This document shows positions 26,864-36,203 of a stretch of 64,000 nt of DNA, one piece after another. The position numbers were made by a program, and so were the translations under genes. The notes under the pieces were generated by a model, which was not told where the DNA came from, did not search any database, and was given only the letters and a program-made list of their open reading frames with translations. Source of the DNA: Liquorilactobacillus capillatus DSM 19910. GTDB lineage: Bacteria; Bacillota; Bacilli; Lactobacillales; Lactobacillaceae. The stretch is from contig NZ_AZEF01000032.1 in NCBI RefSeq assembly GCF_001434915.1, positions 124,435 to 188,434 on the forward strand. The letters run 5' to 3'. The stretch's first letter is position 1; the number at the start of each line of letters is the position of its first letter.

Positions 26864-28558
26864 ATGGTTAAAAGTAAAGCAATAATGATCGGTGCAGGTC
26901 TTGCTAATATGGCTGCAGCAGTTTATCTGATTCAAGAAGGACATTGGAAGGGATCACAGATTACTTTTTATTCCTTAGATGATCATGGTGCAAATGATGG
27001 AACAACAACTGCCAGTATGACAGATGAATATTGGAATAAGAGTTATCCATTAAGAAACCAGCAAGGATATATCGCACGTGGCGGTCGGATGTTGAATTAC
27101 CGGACGTATGTTGATTTGATGGATCTTCTAGCAAGAATACCATCTGCGACAGAACAAGGGATGACAGCGGCAGAAGATACACGTGACTTTGACGCCCAAC
27201 ACCCAACTTTTGATAAGGCACGGTTGCTTGAAGGTGGTAAGGGAATTCTCAACGCAGGGAAACTGGGGCTGAACACCAAAGACCGTTATCTGCTGACGAA
27301 ATTAGTCACGATGCCGGATTCTAAAGAAGAAGAACTGGACAATATTTCTATTGCAGAATATTTTAAAGATGATCCGCATATCTTTAGGACGAATTTCTGG
27401 TTTATGTGGGAGACGACCTTTGCGTTCAGGACACAGAGTTCAGCTCAGGAGTTACGCCGTTATATGCACCAGATGATTTATGAATTTACACAGATCGAGC
27501 ATTTAGTAGGAGTTAATCGGACGCGGTATAATCAATACGAGAGCATTATGCTACCGTTGATCAATTATTTAAAAGAGCAAGGCTGCGAAATTATTCTGAA
27601 CCGCCGGGTAACGGATTGGACATTTAAAGAAACAGCGATGCAAGATGAGATAACTGTTACTGGATTAAAGATGGAGAATACATTGACTGGGGAAGAAGAA
27701 GAAATTACTGTTGATGAGCAGACAGCGGTCTTCTTCACTAACGGCTCAATTACAGATTCAGCAACATTGGGAGATTATACAACACCAGCAGTTGAAAACC
27801 ATGATTATGGTGCTGCTTCAAGCTTATGGAAGAAAGCTGCAAGTCACTTTTATAATTTAGGTAACCCAGATAAGTTCTTTGCTGATCGAAATGCAAGTGA
27901 ATGGGTTAGCTTTACTTTAACAACGAAGAATCACTTATTGTTGAATGAAATAACTCGGATCACGACTCAACTCCCCGGCAATGCACTGAACTCGTTTATC
28001 TCACTTAATCCAATTACACCATTAGGTCATAAAGATGTCACTATGTCGATCGTTGTGCACCATCAACCGCATTTTACGACGCAAAAGCCGAATGAAACAG
28101 TTATTTGGGGCTATTTCTTATATCCACGTCGACGTGGCGAATTTGTTGAAAAACAGTATGTTAAGATGAATGGTAAAGAAATGCTGCTAGAATTATTGGG
28201 ACAACTTAGTAAAGTTGATCCAGGTCCGACAAATATTATGGACAAAAAAGAGGAACTTCTAGACAGTGTTATCAACTGTATTCCAGTTTACATGCCGTAT
28301 GCTTCCGCGTTGTTTAATAACCGGGCCAAGTCAGATCGACCCGAAGTCATTCCAAAGCATTCAACTAACTTAGCCTTTACGGGCGAGTTTGTTGAACAAC
28401 CTTTTCAGATGGTCTTTACTGAACAAAGTGCTGTCCGATCAGGCGAGATCGCAGCTTTCCATTTTGCGGGTATTCCAATGGAGCGATTGGTTAAAACACC
28501 ACGCTATGATAAGGATCCATTGACGTTAGCTAAAGCAGCTAGAAAAATGTTTTCGTAG
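26864..28558 (+). CDS. ohyA: oleate/linoleate hydratase (myosin-cross-reactive antigen family)
   Basis: A 564-residue FAD-dependent fatty acid hydratase that adds water to the cis-9 double bond of free oleic or linoleic acid, a detoxification and biohydrogenation step in lactobacilli. The FAD motif GAGLANMAAA is at residues 9-18, the second cofactor motif RGGRMLNYRTY at about 69-79 and TGEFVEQPFQMVFTEQSAVRSG near the C-terminus. As I recall it, the sequence resembles the L. plantarum CLA-HY type and not the shorter-motif RGGREMENHF type. The upstream region has an AAGGGGC ribosome site. It is monocistronic. Confidence 0.92.
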   Translation: MVKSKAIMIGAGLANMAAAVYLIQEGHWKGSQITFYSLDDHGANDGTTTASMTDEYWNKSYPLRNQQGYIARGGRMLNYRTYVDLMDLLARIPSATEQGMTAAEDTRDFDAQHPTFDKARLLEGGKGILNAGKLGLNTKDRYLLTKLVTMPDSKEEELDNISIAEYFKDDPHIFRTNFWFMWETTFAFRTQSSAQELRRYMHQMIYEFTQIEHLVGVNRTRYNQYESIMLPLINYLKEQGCEIILNRRVTDWTFKETAMQDEITVTGLKMENTLTGEEEEITVDEQTAVFFTNGSITDSATLGDYTTPAVENHDYGAASSLWKKAASHFYNLGNPDKFFADRNASEWVSFTLTTKNHLLLNEITRITTQLPGNALNSFISLNPITPLGHKDVTMSIVVHHQPHFTTQKPNETVIWGYFLYPRRRGEFVEKQYVKMNGKEMLLELLGQLSKVDPGPTNIMDKKEELLDSVINCIPVYMPYASALFNNRAKSDRPEVIPKHSTNLAFTGEFVEQPFQMVFTEQSAVRSGEIAAFHFAGIPMERLVKTPRYDKDPLTLAKAARKMFS

Positions 28559-28578
28559 AGAGTAAAAAAAGTTTACAG

Positions 28579-28615
28579 AGGCTGAAGCAAGTTTTGACTT
28601 TGCTTCAGCTTTTTT
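28579..28615 (+). terminator. terminator of the oleate hydratase gene
   Basis: GCTGAAGCAA pairs with TTGCTTCAGC around an eight-base loop, and six Ts follow. Confidence 0.88.
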
Positions 28616-28622
28616 GAGCCCC

Positions 28623-28658
28623 AAAAAAAGACTGCTATCGTAACGATAACACAGTCTT
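28623..28658 (-). terminator. terminator of the small minus-strand gene
   Basis: On the minus strand AAGACTG and TATCGT pair with CAGTCTT and ACGATA around a minimal loop, and seven Ts follow. It is back to back with the preceding plus-strand terminator. Confidence 0.82.
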
Positions 28659-28680
28659 AGAATAAGCTAATAAGTAAAAA

Positions 28681-28989
28681 TTAAACGGCAACTTTTTTTA
28701 ATAAATGAGCAGCATCTTTAGAGGAGAGGGGCAGAAAATCAGATCCAATAACGTTATTGTCGAGTATCAACTCGTAATTGCTCTCCAATGTTTCAACTAA
28801 GGGACGCAGACGATTAAGCTGTTCAGATTCGAAACGGTTAAACGAAAAGTTGCGGTTATCTTTCATTTCATTCTCGATTTCCTTTGAGAAGATAACATTT
28901 AAGAAATGACCATTTTCACCATTAGATAAACGCCATTCTGTGTTTTTACCTGCACGAGCTTCTGTCCGTTCCATTTTAGTGTTCACCAT
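28681..28989 (-). CDS. small protein of unknown function
   Basis: A 102-residue soluble, charged protein with no membrane segment, signal peptide or motif I recognise. It has a very good AAGGAGG site 8 bp before the ATG and its own terminator, so it is likely a real gene. The middle (residues 30-75) looks helical and acidic. It sits between oleate hydratase (convergent) and fbp (divergent), neither of which indicates its role. Confidence 0.7.
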   Translation of the reverse strand: MVNTKMERTEARAGKNTEWRLSNGENGHFLNVIFSKEIENEMKDNRNFSFNRFESEQLNRLRPLVETLESNYELILDNNVIGSDFLPLSSKDAAHLLKKVAV

Positions 28990-29200
28990 TAATAATTCCT
29001 CCTTATGAATCCCCTTACATTAGATGAGTTCACTTTATCATTAAATCCCTTATTTTGCAAACTTATTGCTGTTTCTAATTAAATTGGTATTGTTAATTAT
29101 TAATCAGTTTATTTAAGGTTTAATAAGGCTTTATGTACAATTAAAATACTATTGGTATTTATTGTAATTGGGTGTATATTATGAGGTATGATTAACTGGA

Positions 29201-29214
29201 TGTTATCGGTAACA
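29201..29214 (+). promoter_or_regulatory. probable CcpA (cre) site before fbp
   Basis: TGTTATCGGTAACA matches the cre consensus TGWAANCGNTNWCA with one deviation and is nearly palindromic. It lies 38 bp before the fbp start, where CcpA binding would repress a gluconeogenic gene during growth on glucose. Confidence 0.55.
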
Positions 29215-29251
29215 CTAACGTGTAAATGATGAGACTGAGAGGAATCTAAAA

Positions 29252-31177
29252 ATGTCATACACACAAGAATTATTACGTGAGAAGTTTCCTGCTAAACAAG
29301 ATGTTGTTACAGAGATTACTAACTTAGAAGCTATTTTGAATTTACCAAAGGCAACTGAGCATTTTGTCAGTGATGTCCACGGTGAATATAATGCATTTGA
29401 TCACACTTTAAGGAACGGTTCGGGGAATGTGAAACAAAAGATTATCGAGAACTTTGGTGGTCGGCTTACACCGCATAATATTCAAGAATTTGCGACGTTG
29501 ATATATTATCCCGAAGACAAACTTATTTATCGTAAAAAACATGTTGCAACTCAAGATGAATTAGACCAATGGTATTTAAATACTATTGCACGTCTAATTG
29601 AAGTCTTAAAAATTACAGCAACTAAATACACTCGTTCTAAAGTTAGGAAAGCAATGGATCCCAACTATGTCTATATTACAGAAGAATTATTATATAATGA
29701 TCGGCAAGAATTAGATAAGCGAAACTATTATAATCAGATTTTGCATAATTTAGTGGCACTTCATCAAGCAGACGAATTTATTACGGTAACTTGCTACACT
29801 ATTCAACGGCTAGTGGTTGATCATCTGCATGTTATCGGAGATATTTATGATCGTGGTCCAGCACCAGATAAAATAATGGATACGCTGATGAGTTATCATT
29901 CAGTTGATATTCAGTGGGGAAACCATGACATTATTTGGTTAGGGGCAGTCTCAGGTTCAGCTCTTTGCATCATGAACTTATTACGGATCTGTGCCCGCTA
30001 TAATAATCTAGCTATTATTGAAGATGCTTATGGGATCAATTTACGGCACCTATCGATGTTTGCCGAGCATAATTATATGGATGTTGCCGCATTTAGGCCT
30101 AAAACAGTTGAAGATAGTGAAGTTATTCGCCCAGATGAAAGAAAACAGATAACACAGATTCACCAAGCAGTCGCAATGATTCAATTTAAGTTAGAAGGTC
30201 AGATCTGCCAACGCCGGCCGGAATTTAAGATGAAAAATGTCACGGTCTTGGATAAAATCGACTATAAAAAAGGTGAGATCGAGCTTGGGGGTAAAAGATA
30301 TCCCTTAACGTGTGAGTGCTTTGCAACGATTGATCCAGAAGACCCTTATAAATTAACGGCTGAAGAAGAGAAGATCATCCAATCATTGCTCGAATCATTT
30401 AGAAATGCAACTAAGTTGCGCAAACACTTAGATTTTATGATGGAAAAGGGAAGTATGTACAAGTGCTATAACGGTAATCTCCTTTTTCATGGTTGCATCC
30501 CAGTCGAAAAAGACGGTTCGTTCCGTGTATTTGAGTTTAAGGGGCAAAAGTACCAGGGAAAAGAACTATTTGACTTCTTTGAAAAGCAGTTATATAAGGC
30601 GTATAACAAACCAGAGGTAACAGATGATTTAGCAACAGATATGTTGTGGTACCTGTGGCAGGGACCGTTATCGCCATTATTCGGTAAACACGCCATGACA
30701 ACGTTTGCCCGTTACTTTATAGAGGATAAGGAAACACATCTTGAGAAGAAGAATGCTTATTATAATTTACGTAAGGAAGAGTGGTTTTGCCGCAAATTAC
30801 TGCAGGAATTTGGGTTAGACCCAGAGGAAGGTCATATTATCAACGGTCATACACCTGTCAAGAAGGGGCGTCAGCCAATTATGGCCAATAAGAAAATGAT
30901 CGTCATTGATGGCGGCTACTCCAAAGCATACCAGCCAACAACAGGAATTGGCGGCTATACATTACTTTATAATTCATATGGGCTGCAGCTAGTGACACAT
31001 CATCCCTTTACTTCAAAGGAAGATGCAATAAAAAATGGCCGAGATATTCTTTCGACAAGAAGAGTGGTCAACCAGGAGTTGAAGCGGCAAACGGTTGCTG
31101 ATACAGATACTGGGCGTGAGATAAAGGAAAAATTGCATATTTTAAAGAAAATGCTCGCTGATTATAAGCAGAATTAG
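29252..31177 (+). CDS. fbp: class III fructose-1,6-bisphosphatase
   Basis: A 641-residue Firmicutes-type fructose-bisphosphatase, the irreversible gluconeogenic step producing fructose-6-P. It belongs to the calcineurin-like metallophosphoesterase fold: VSDVHGEYNAFDH near 38, IGDIYDRGPAPD near 197, WGNHDIIWLGA near 223 and INGHTPVKKG near 530 carry the metal ligands. Length is normal. The start follows an AGAGG site. A cre-like sequence upstream suggests glucose repression. It is monocistronic with a terminator. Confidence 0.95.
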   Translation: MSYTQELLREKFPAKQDVVTEITNLEAILNLPKATEHFVSDVHGEYNAFDHTLRNGSGNVKQKIIENFGGRLTPHNIQEFATLIYYPEDKLIYRKKHVATQDELDQWYLNTIARLIEVLKITATKYTRSKVRKAMDPNYVYITEELLYNDRQELDKRNYYNQILHNLVALHQADEFITVTCYTIQRLVVDHLHVIGDIYDRGPAPDKIMDTLMSYHSVDIQWGNHDIIWLGAVSGSALCIMNLLRICARYNNLAIIEDAYGINLRHLSMFAEHNYMDVAAFRPKTVEDSEVIRPDERKQITQIHQAVAMIQFKLEGQICQRRPEFKMKNVTVLDKIDYKKGEIELGGKRYPLTCECFATIDPEDPYKLTAEEEKIIQSLLESFRNATKLRKHLDFMMEKGSMYKCYNGNLLFHGCIPVEKDGSFRVFEFKGQKYQGKELFDFFEKQLYKAYNKPEVTDDLATDMLWYLWQGPLSPLFGKHAMTTFARYFIEDKETHLEKKNAYYNLRKEEWFCRKLLQEFGLDPEEGHIINGHTPVKKGRQPIMANKKMIVIDGGYSKAYQPTTGIGGYTLLYNSYGLQLVTHHPFTSKEDAIKNGRDILSTRRVVNQELKRQTVADTDTGREIKEKLHILKKMLADYKQN

Positions 31178-31221
31178 TATAATTTGGCGTGCGAAGATAT
31201 AACGAGGAATAATTACTATAA

Positions 31222-31258
31222 GATCAGGTCAAACTATTTATTTTGGCCTGATTTTTCT
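31222..31258 (+). terminator. terminator of fbp
   Basis: ATCAGGTCAAA pairs with TTTGGCCTGAT (one G-U pair) around an eight-base loop, and a T-rich tail follows. Confidence 0.85.
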
Positions 31259-31454
31259 TTATACTTAATTAAACTCTAATCTACAGAATTGTCACTTTGG
31301 ATCAGTGTCTAGCAACCGCTTAGATGTTTTCTAATACAACAAGAGTGGGGCAATTACTAAAGAATACTTATTTATTATTTTAAAAGCAGATTTTTGACAG
31401 TCGTTTAGGTACAATTAGAGTCAAAGGCGTTAATGATTATGAGGAGTGGTGTAT

Positions 31455-32525
31455 TTGGCGGGAGTATGGGAAAAGTTTTTGGCAAACATCAAATTACGTA
31501 GGTCAGTGGTCTTGCTGGTTATTATTTTAGTACTGTATTTGATGAAAAGCATGCTGAGTTTAATTTTACTAACATTTATTTTTACTTTTTTGGTACTTAG
31601 TCTTAATAAAAGCATTAGGCGGTACATAAAAATTCCATCACGGTTAATTATAATCGGTGTTTACCTGCTTATTGTCAGTCTGCTTTATTTTGCAGTAACT
31701 ATCTATTTGCCCAAACTGTTTACACAGACTGAGGCGATGGCAAAGTATGTTATTAATTTCTATCAGAACCCATCAGCTGATACCAATACAGTGATGAAGT
31801 ATATCAACAATTATATCAGTAATTCTGAGATTACGGCACAGATGAAAAATGGAGTGACCTTGATCTTCAAGTATCTAACGAGTATTGGTTCTATGGGCTT
31901 TACTTTCGTTGTTTCATTAATGTTGAGCTTCTTTTTCACAATCGAGAAAAAGGAGATGTTTCATTTTTCTAAAAGCTTTTTGAAAGGACCATTCGCGTGG
32001 TTCTTCCAAGATATTTACTTTTTTGCTGAAAAATTTGTTAATACTTTTGGAATCGTTCTTGAGACGCAGTTCATTATTGCGATCGTAAATACGACTTTAA
32101 CGACGATTTGTTTAGCGATAATGGGGATGCCGCAGCTCTTTAGTCTATCATTATTAATTTTTGTAATGAGCCTGATCCCAGTGGCAGGGGTCATTATTTC
32201 AGCTATTCCAATGAGCTTTATTGGTTATTCAGTTGGTGGAATGAATTATGTGATCTATATTCTTGTTATATTATTAGTAATTCATTCGATCGAGTCGTAT
32301 GTTTTAAACCCTAAGTTAATGTCCAATAAGACTGAGTTGCCGATTTTTTATACTTTTGCGGTTTTATTTGTCGCAGAACATTTCTGGGGCATGTGGGGTT
32401 TGATCGTTGGGATCCCGATTTTTACTTTTGTCTTGGATATAATCGGTGTGAAGCCGATCAAGAAAAAGAAAAGGTCATTAAGTTTAAGAGGAAAACGCAG
32501 TTCAAGAAGGGATGAAAGAAATTGA
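31455..32525 (+). CDS. AI-2E-family (PerM) membrane protein
   Basis: A 356-residue polytopic protein with two N-terminal hairpin helices, a long amphipathic middle (residues 75-140) and five to six C-terminal helices. It includes the family block PVAGVIISAIPMSFIGY near 244-260 and the basic tail KKKKRS. Family members export AI-2 or ions in antiport; the substrate here is unknown. I choose TTG 31455 because GAGGAG ends 8 bp upstream; GTG 31446/31449 overlap that site. The stop overlaps the start of the next gene by one base. Confidence 0.82.
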   Translation: MAGVWEKFLANIKLRRSVVLLVIILVLYLMKSMLSLILLTFIFTFLVLSLNKSIRRYIKIPSRLIIIGVYLLIVSLLYFAVTIYLPKLFTQTEAMAKYVINFYQNPSADTNTVMKYINNYISNSEITAQMKNGVTLIFKYLTSIGSMGFTFVVSLMLSFFFTIEKKEMFHFSKSFLKGPFAWFFQDIYFFAEKFVNTFGIVLETQFIIAIVNTTLTTICLAIMGMPQLFSLSLLIFVMSLIPVAGVIISAIPMSFIGYSVGGMNYVIYILVILLVIHSIESYVLNPKLMSNKTELPIFYTFAVLFVAEHFWGMWGLIVGIPIFTFVLDIIGVKPIKKKKRSLSLRGKRSSRRDERN

Positions 32526-33706
32526 TGAATGTTGATGAATTTGTAAAACGTTATGCAACTGATCGGCATAATACTGATTCAGTTAAATGGGACGGGATGG
32601 ACGAATTATTCGGAACAAATGATCTGTTGCCCTTATGGGTTGCGGATACAGAATTTAAAGCTCCGGAAGTAGTGATAGAAGCGTTAGAGAAAAGAATTCA
32701 ACATGGTGTTTACGGTTATTCTAAAACACCAGATAGTTATTACGAGTCTTACTGCAAGTGGCAAAAGGAACGTTATGGAACAGATATCCAGCGTGAATGG
32801 ATGCGTTTTGGGACAGGGGTTGTACAATCATTAAGCACCTTAGTTAATATTTTGACACAACCAGGTGATGCGGTAATGATTTTACAACCTGTGTATTATC
32901 CCTTCATGAATGTGATCAATCAAAATGAGCGTCAATTGGTCGTGTCAGAACTTAAGCCTAAGGGAACCAGTTATGAGATGGACTTGGATGATATCAAGCA
33001 AAAGATTGAAGAAAACCATGTCAAATTATTTATTAACTGTTCACCGCATAACCCGGTCGGACGTGTTTGGAGCAGCGCAGAACTTGAAGGTTTATTAGCC
33101 CTTTGCCGTCAAGAAAAAGTACTTTTTATTTCTGACGAGATTCACCACGATTTGATCGTTGGGGAGAGACCATTTATCTCGGCATTATCGATTAAAGACG
33201 GACTTTACCGTGATAATATGGTAATGCTTGATTCTGCCTCTAAAACATTTAATTTAGCTGGTTTGCAGAATAGCCACGTGACGATCCCGAATCCACAAGT
33301 TCGTGAACGTTATGATCTTTATACGGCACGGCTAGCAGCTCCTGCGGGAAATATTATTGGGAAAGTTGCGGGGGAAGCAGCATACAGTGGTGGAGCAGAG
33401 TGGCTGGAAGGTTTGCTGAATGTTATTCGAAGTAACTACACGTACTTAAAAGAAGAACTGCAACATAAGTGCCCCCAGGCAGTGGTTTACGATCTGGAAG
33501 GGACTTACCTCGCTTGGGTTGATCTTTCAGCTGTTATTGAACCTGAGCACCTAGAATATATTATTAAGAAGAAGGCACATTTAGCAGTGGACTTTGGGAC
33601 GATGTTTGGCGCTGCAGGCAAGGGCTTTATTCGCATCAATTTGGCGACGACACCGGCTAATATCAAGACTGCAACGGCTGCAATAATAGCACAAACAAAT
33701 TGCTAA
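32525..33706 (+). CDS. patB: MalY/PatB-type PLP-dependent C-S lyase/aminotransferase
   Basis: A 393-residue pyridoxal-phosphate enzyme of fold type I, MalY/PatB branch, usually cystathionine beta-lyase or cysteine desulfhydrase-like. LPLWVADTEFKAP near 35 is the family entrance motif, NCSPHNPVGR near 168 and SDEIHHDLI near 203 bind the cofactor, and SASKTFNLAGLQ near 237 holds the Schiff-base Lys. The ATG overlaps the stop of the AI-2E gene (TGATG), so the two are translationally coupled. That would fit export of a sulfur-pathway product, though this is only inference. Confidence 0.87.
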   Translation: MNVDEFVKRYATDRHNTDSVKWDGMDELFGTNDLLPLWVADTEFKAPEVVIEALEKRIQHGVYGYSKTPDSYYESYCKWQKERYGTDIQREWMRFGTGVVQSLSTLVNILTQPGDAVMILQPVYYPFMNVINQNERQLVVSELKPKGTSYEMDLDDIKQKIEENHVKLFINCSPHNPVGRVWSSAELEGLLALCRQEKVLFISDEIHHDLIVGERPFISALSIKDGLYRDNMVMLDSASKTFNLAGLQNSHVTIPNPQVRERYDLYTARLAAPAGNIIGKVAGEAAYSGGAEWLEGLLNVIRSNYTYLKEELQHKCPQAVVYDLEGTYLAWVDLSAVIEPEHLEYIIKKKAHLAVDFGTMFGAAGKGFIRINLATTPANIKTATAAIIAQTNC

Positions 33707-33811
33707 TGATTATTTTCACGATTGCATAGCGTTTGCACTATGAATTTTCAATGTTTCAGTGTAAAATGTGAGTTGTAATCAAATCAAAAATGAAAGAGGT
33801 TTTCGCTAGTT

Positions 33812-34498
33812 ATGACAAAATTAGTATTTATTCGTCACGGACAAAGTGAATGGAACTTGAAGAACCTTTTCACTGGTTGGGTAGACGTTAACTTAAGTGA
33901 ACAAGGTGAAAAAGAAGCTAAGGAAGCAGGACGCAAACTTAAAGAAGCAGGAATTCAATTCGATCAAGCTTATACATCAGTTTTGACTCGTGCGATCAAG
34001 ACTTTGCACTTTGCTTTAGAAGAATCTGGTCAACTCTGGGTTCCAGAAGAAAAGACATGGCGTTTGAATGAACGTCACTATGGTGCTTTGCAAGGTAAGA
34101 ATAAGGCAAAGGCTGCTGAAAAATATGGTGAAGAACAAGTTCACATCTGGCGTCGTTCATACGATGTCCTTCCTCCATTATTGAGCGCTGATGATGAAGG
34201 TTCTGCAGCACAAGATCGTCGTTATGCAGATTTAGATCCACGTGCTATCCCTGGTGGTGAAAACTTAAAGGTTACTTTGGAACGCGTTATCCCATTCTGG
34301 GAAGACAAGATCGCTCCTACATTATTAGATGGCAAGAACGTTATCATCGCAGCACATGGTAACTCACTCCGTGCCCTCACAAAATACATCGAAGGTATCT
34401 CAGATGAAGATATCATGGGTGTTGAAATGGCAACAGGTCAACCAGTTGTTTATGATTTGGATGACAAGTTGAACGTTGTTAAAAAAGAAAAACTTTAA
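33812..34498 (+). CDS. gpmA: 2,3-bisphosphoglycerate-dependent phosphoglycerate mutase
   Basis: A 228-residue glycolytic enzyme interconverting 3- and 2-phosphoglycerate. RHGQSEWN at 8-15 holds the phospho-His, [12 protein letters not shown] near 84-95 the acid residue, and [10 protein letters not shown] near 182 the second His. AAAGAGG precedes the ATG. Codon choice is more biased than in the accessory genes that follow, as expected for an abundant enzyme. Two decayed partial copies of its 3' end occur downstream (36.8 and 47.9 kb), which marks this gene end as a rearrangement site. Confidence 0.96.
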   Translation: MTKLVFIRHGQSEWNLKNLFTGWVDVNLSEQGEKEAKEAGRKLKEAGIQFDQAYTSVLTRAIKTLHFALEESGQLWVPEEKTWRLNERHYGALQGKNKAKAAEKYGEEQVHIWRRSYDVLPPLLSADDEGSAAQDRRYADLDPRAIPGGENLKVTLERVIPFWEDKIAPTLLDGKNVIIAAHGNSLRALTKYIEGISDEDIMGVEMATGQPVVYDLDDKLNVVKKEKL

Positions 34499-34518
34499 GC
34501 CTAATAGAGTGAGAATAG

Positions 34519-34559
34519 ATAAGGCCCAGCCCCTTTTAGAGGGAGCTGGGCCTTATTTT
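34519..34559 (+). terminator. terminator of gpmA
   Basis: AAGGCCCAGC pairs with GCTGGGCCTT around CCCTTTTAGAGGGA, which can pair further, and TATTTT follows. Related hairpins recur at 37044 and 51212. Confidence 0.92.
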
Positions 34560-34560
34560 G

Positions 34561-35254
34561 TATGTTATCTTTTTGTTGTTTTTTATGCCATAAGCTAACT
34601 TGAGAATGTCAGTTTGTGACAAATATCAAGATTTGGGTGGCGCTTTTTTGACAAATAGCACTAAAGTTTAAAAGAGATAAAATGAAGTTAAAAGACTACC
34701 CAAGGTCCCCAGCTACTCCTGATAATGTATTTTAAGGTGTTATCATCACATGTGCCTATTCCCCGTGATTTAAGTTAAATTTTTATTTGCTACTCAAAAT
34801 GAAATTCATTTTTCGAATACATTTTATCAACTTTTGGGGTACTTAGTCCTTAGAGTCGAGAATTATATTAATTGTTACAACATAAAAAGAACAAGAATTG
34901 CAATATTTTGGTGACAAAACTTGACATAGGAGTATATTTAGGCAATCATTACGGCAGCAATAATTTTGAAAAGAATAATAGTTTCATATATAAAATATTC
35001 TTAAATTAAATTTGGACATTCCCATAACAGTGCTGTGTTGGAGTCGCTTCATAAATTGTTAAAAAGTAGTTTATCCTAACTTTAGGAAGAAAGATCAGGT
35101 CTAGGCTAATCATACTTGAATTTACAGTTTACCTAGTTATTTAAGTTTAAATTCAAAAGAAGTATTACTGGTTTGAAAGTCTACATAAGTACGTTTGAGT
35201 TGTTAATTCAAGATCACTTGAAGTTTATCTTAATCTCAGAGGTGATTAAAAACG
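34561..35254. other. non-coding stretch before the LytTR gene
   Basis: About 690 AT-rich bases with no credible gene. A TTGACA occurs at 34921 without a convincing -10 partner. TACAGTTTA near 35118 is a weak LytTR-type half site. An AGAGGTGAT ribosome site at 35238-35246 belongs to the following reading frame. Confidence 0.6.
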
Positions 35255-35710
35255 ATAAAAATAAAGGTTGTTAAGATTCCTAAAAATGTAGAAAATGAAG
35301 TTCTTTTCCATGTACATGAAATTACTGGTAATATCCAGCAAGCAATTAACATTTTAAAAAATAGCGACCAACATATTTTTGCTAGTGCTGTAGATAATAC
35401 TAGAGAAAAGCAGTTAGACTATGCAAATATCGTATTTGCTGAATATTTAAATCGACAGGTGTTTATTTATACTACTGCCAAAGTCTATTATATACGGTGT
35501 TCTTTAACTAAATTTAAACAGAAATCTCCCAACTATTTAGTTCAAGTATCTAAGACTACCATGGTTAATTTATATACTATTACCGGCTTCGAAACAAAAG
35601 TAAATGGTAATTTATTAGTTACTTTGAATACTGGTGAGCACCAAATTGTTAGTCGTAAATTTGTTGCTCATTTACGCCAACAATTAAAGTTATTTAGTCT
35701 TAATTCCTAA
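35255..35710 (+). CDS. LytTR-family DNA-binding regulator lacking a standard start codon
   Basis: An open frame of 151 codons encodes a typical small LytTR protein of the type paired with DUF3021 membrane proteins. The N-terminal part starts as (x)KIKVVKIPKN, and the LytTR domain spans about residues 60-148, with YIRCSLTKF, ISK-like VSKTTMVNL and SRKFVAHL. The ribosome site AGAGGTGAT is 8 bp before codon ATA at 35255, exactly where family members have Met. No ATG, GTG or TTG occurs in frame until 35459, which would delete half the protein. So the gene either uses AUA (or ACG 35252) or has lost its start. Confidence 0.75.
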   Translation: MKIKVVKIPKNVENEVLFHVHEITGNIQQAINILKNSDQHIFASAVDNTREKQLDYANIVFAEYLNRQVFIYTTAKVYYIRCSLTKFKQKSPNYLVQVSKTTMVNLYTITGFETKVNGNLLVTLNTGEHQIVSRKFVAHLRQQLKLFSLNS

Positions 35711-35798
35711 TGTGTATTAAAAATAGTCTGAAGTGTCGCAAACTATTAACTTTTAAGCAAGATACTCTTATATTGAATTTATTGGTTGAACAAGTAGC

Positions 35799-36203
35799 TT
35801 GAAAATATCAATGGAGCTGAAAACAATGATATTAAAAAGAATATTTCAAGGTTTAGGAACTGGATCATTCATCTTTTTATTGATAAGAATTTTTAATAAG
35901 GCCGATTACCTTAGTACTAAAACAATTTGGTTTGTTCTACTGCTTTCAGGATTTATTGGTTTAATGACTTTTATATTTGATATTGAAGGAATTAGTTTCT
36001 TATTGGCGGTTATCATACATTTTGCCGCTATTTTACTGTTTGTCTTTATGTTTGATTTATTCCAAGATCTTGGTTTTTCATTTCTCTCTGTGCTAACTAG
36101 TAGTGCTATAATATATATTTTTTCTTACCTCATTGTGTATATCAATATGATTGTTACGACCAAAAAACTAAATAGTTATGTTAGGAGAATAAACAAAAAA
36201 TAA
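35799..36203 (+). CDS. DUF3021 membrane protein, partner of the LytTR regulator
   Basis: A 134-residue protein with four hydrophobic helices and a basic C-terminus, the DUF3021 pattern. In lactobacilli and streptococci DUF3021 genes follow small LytTR genes, and the membrane protein is thought to inhibit the regulator. The TTG-TATTG region upstream has no strong ribosome site, and an internal ATG at residue 5 (MELK) or residue 10 is possible. It overlaps the next gene by one base. Confidence 0.75.
   Translation: MKISMELKTMILKRIFQGLGTGSFIFLLIRIFNKADYLSTKTIWFVLLLSGFIGLMTFIFDIEGISFLLAVIIHFAAILLFVFMFDLFQDLGFSFLSVLTSSAIIYIFSYLIVYINMIVTTKKLNSYVRRINKK

Noticed and set aside
35459..35710. Short LytTR protein starting at GTG 35459
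   Set aside because: It has no ribosome site and would remove half of the conserved protein; homology continues upstream to 35255 in the same frame.
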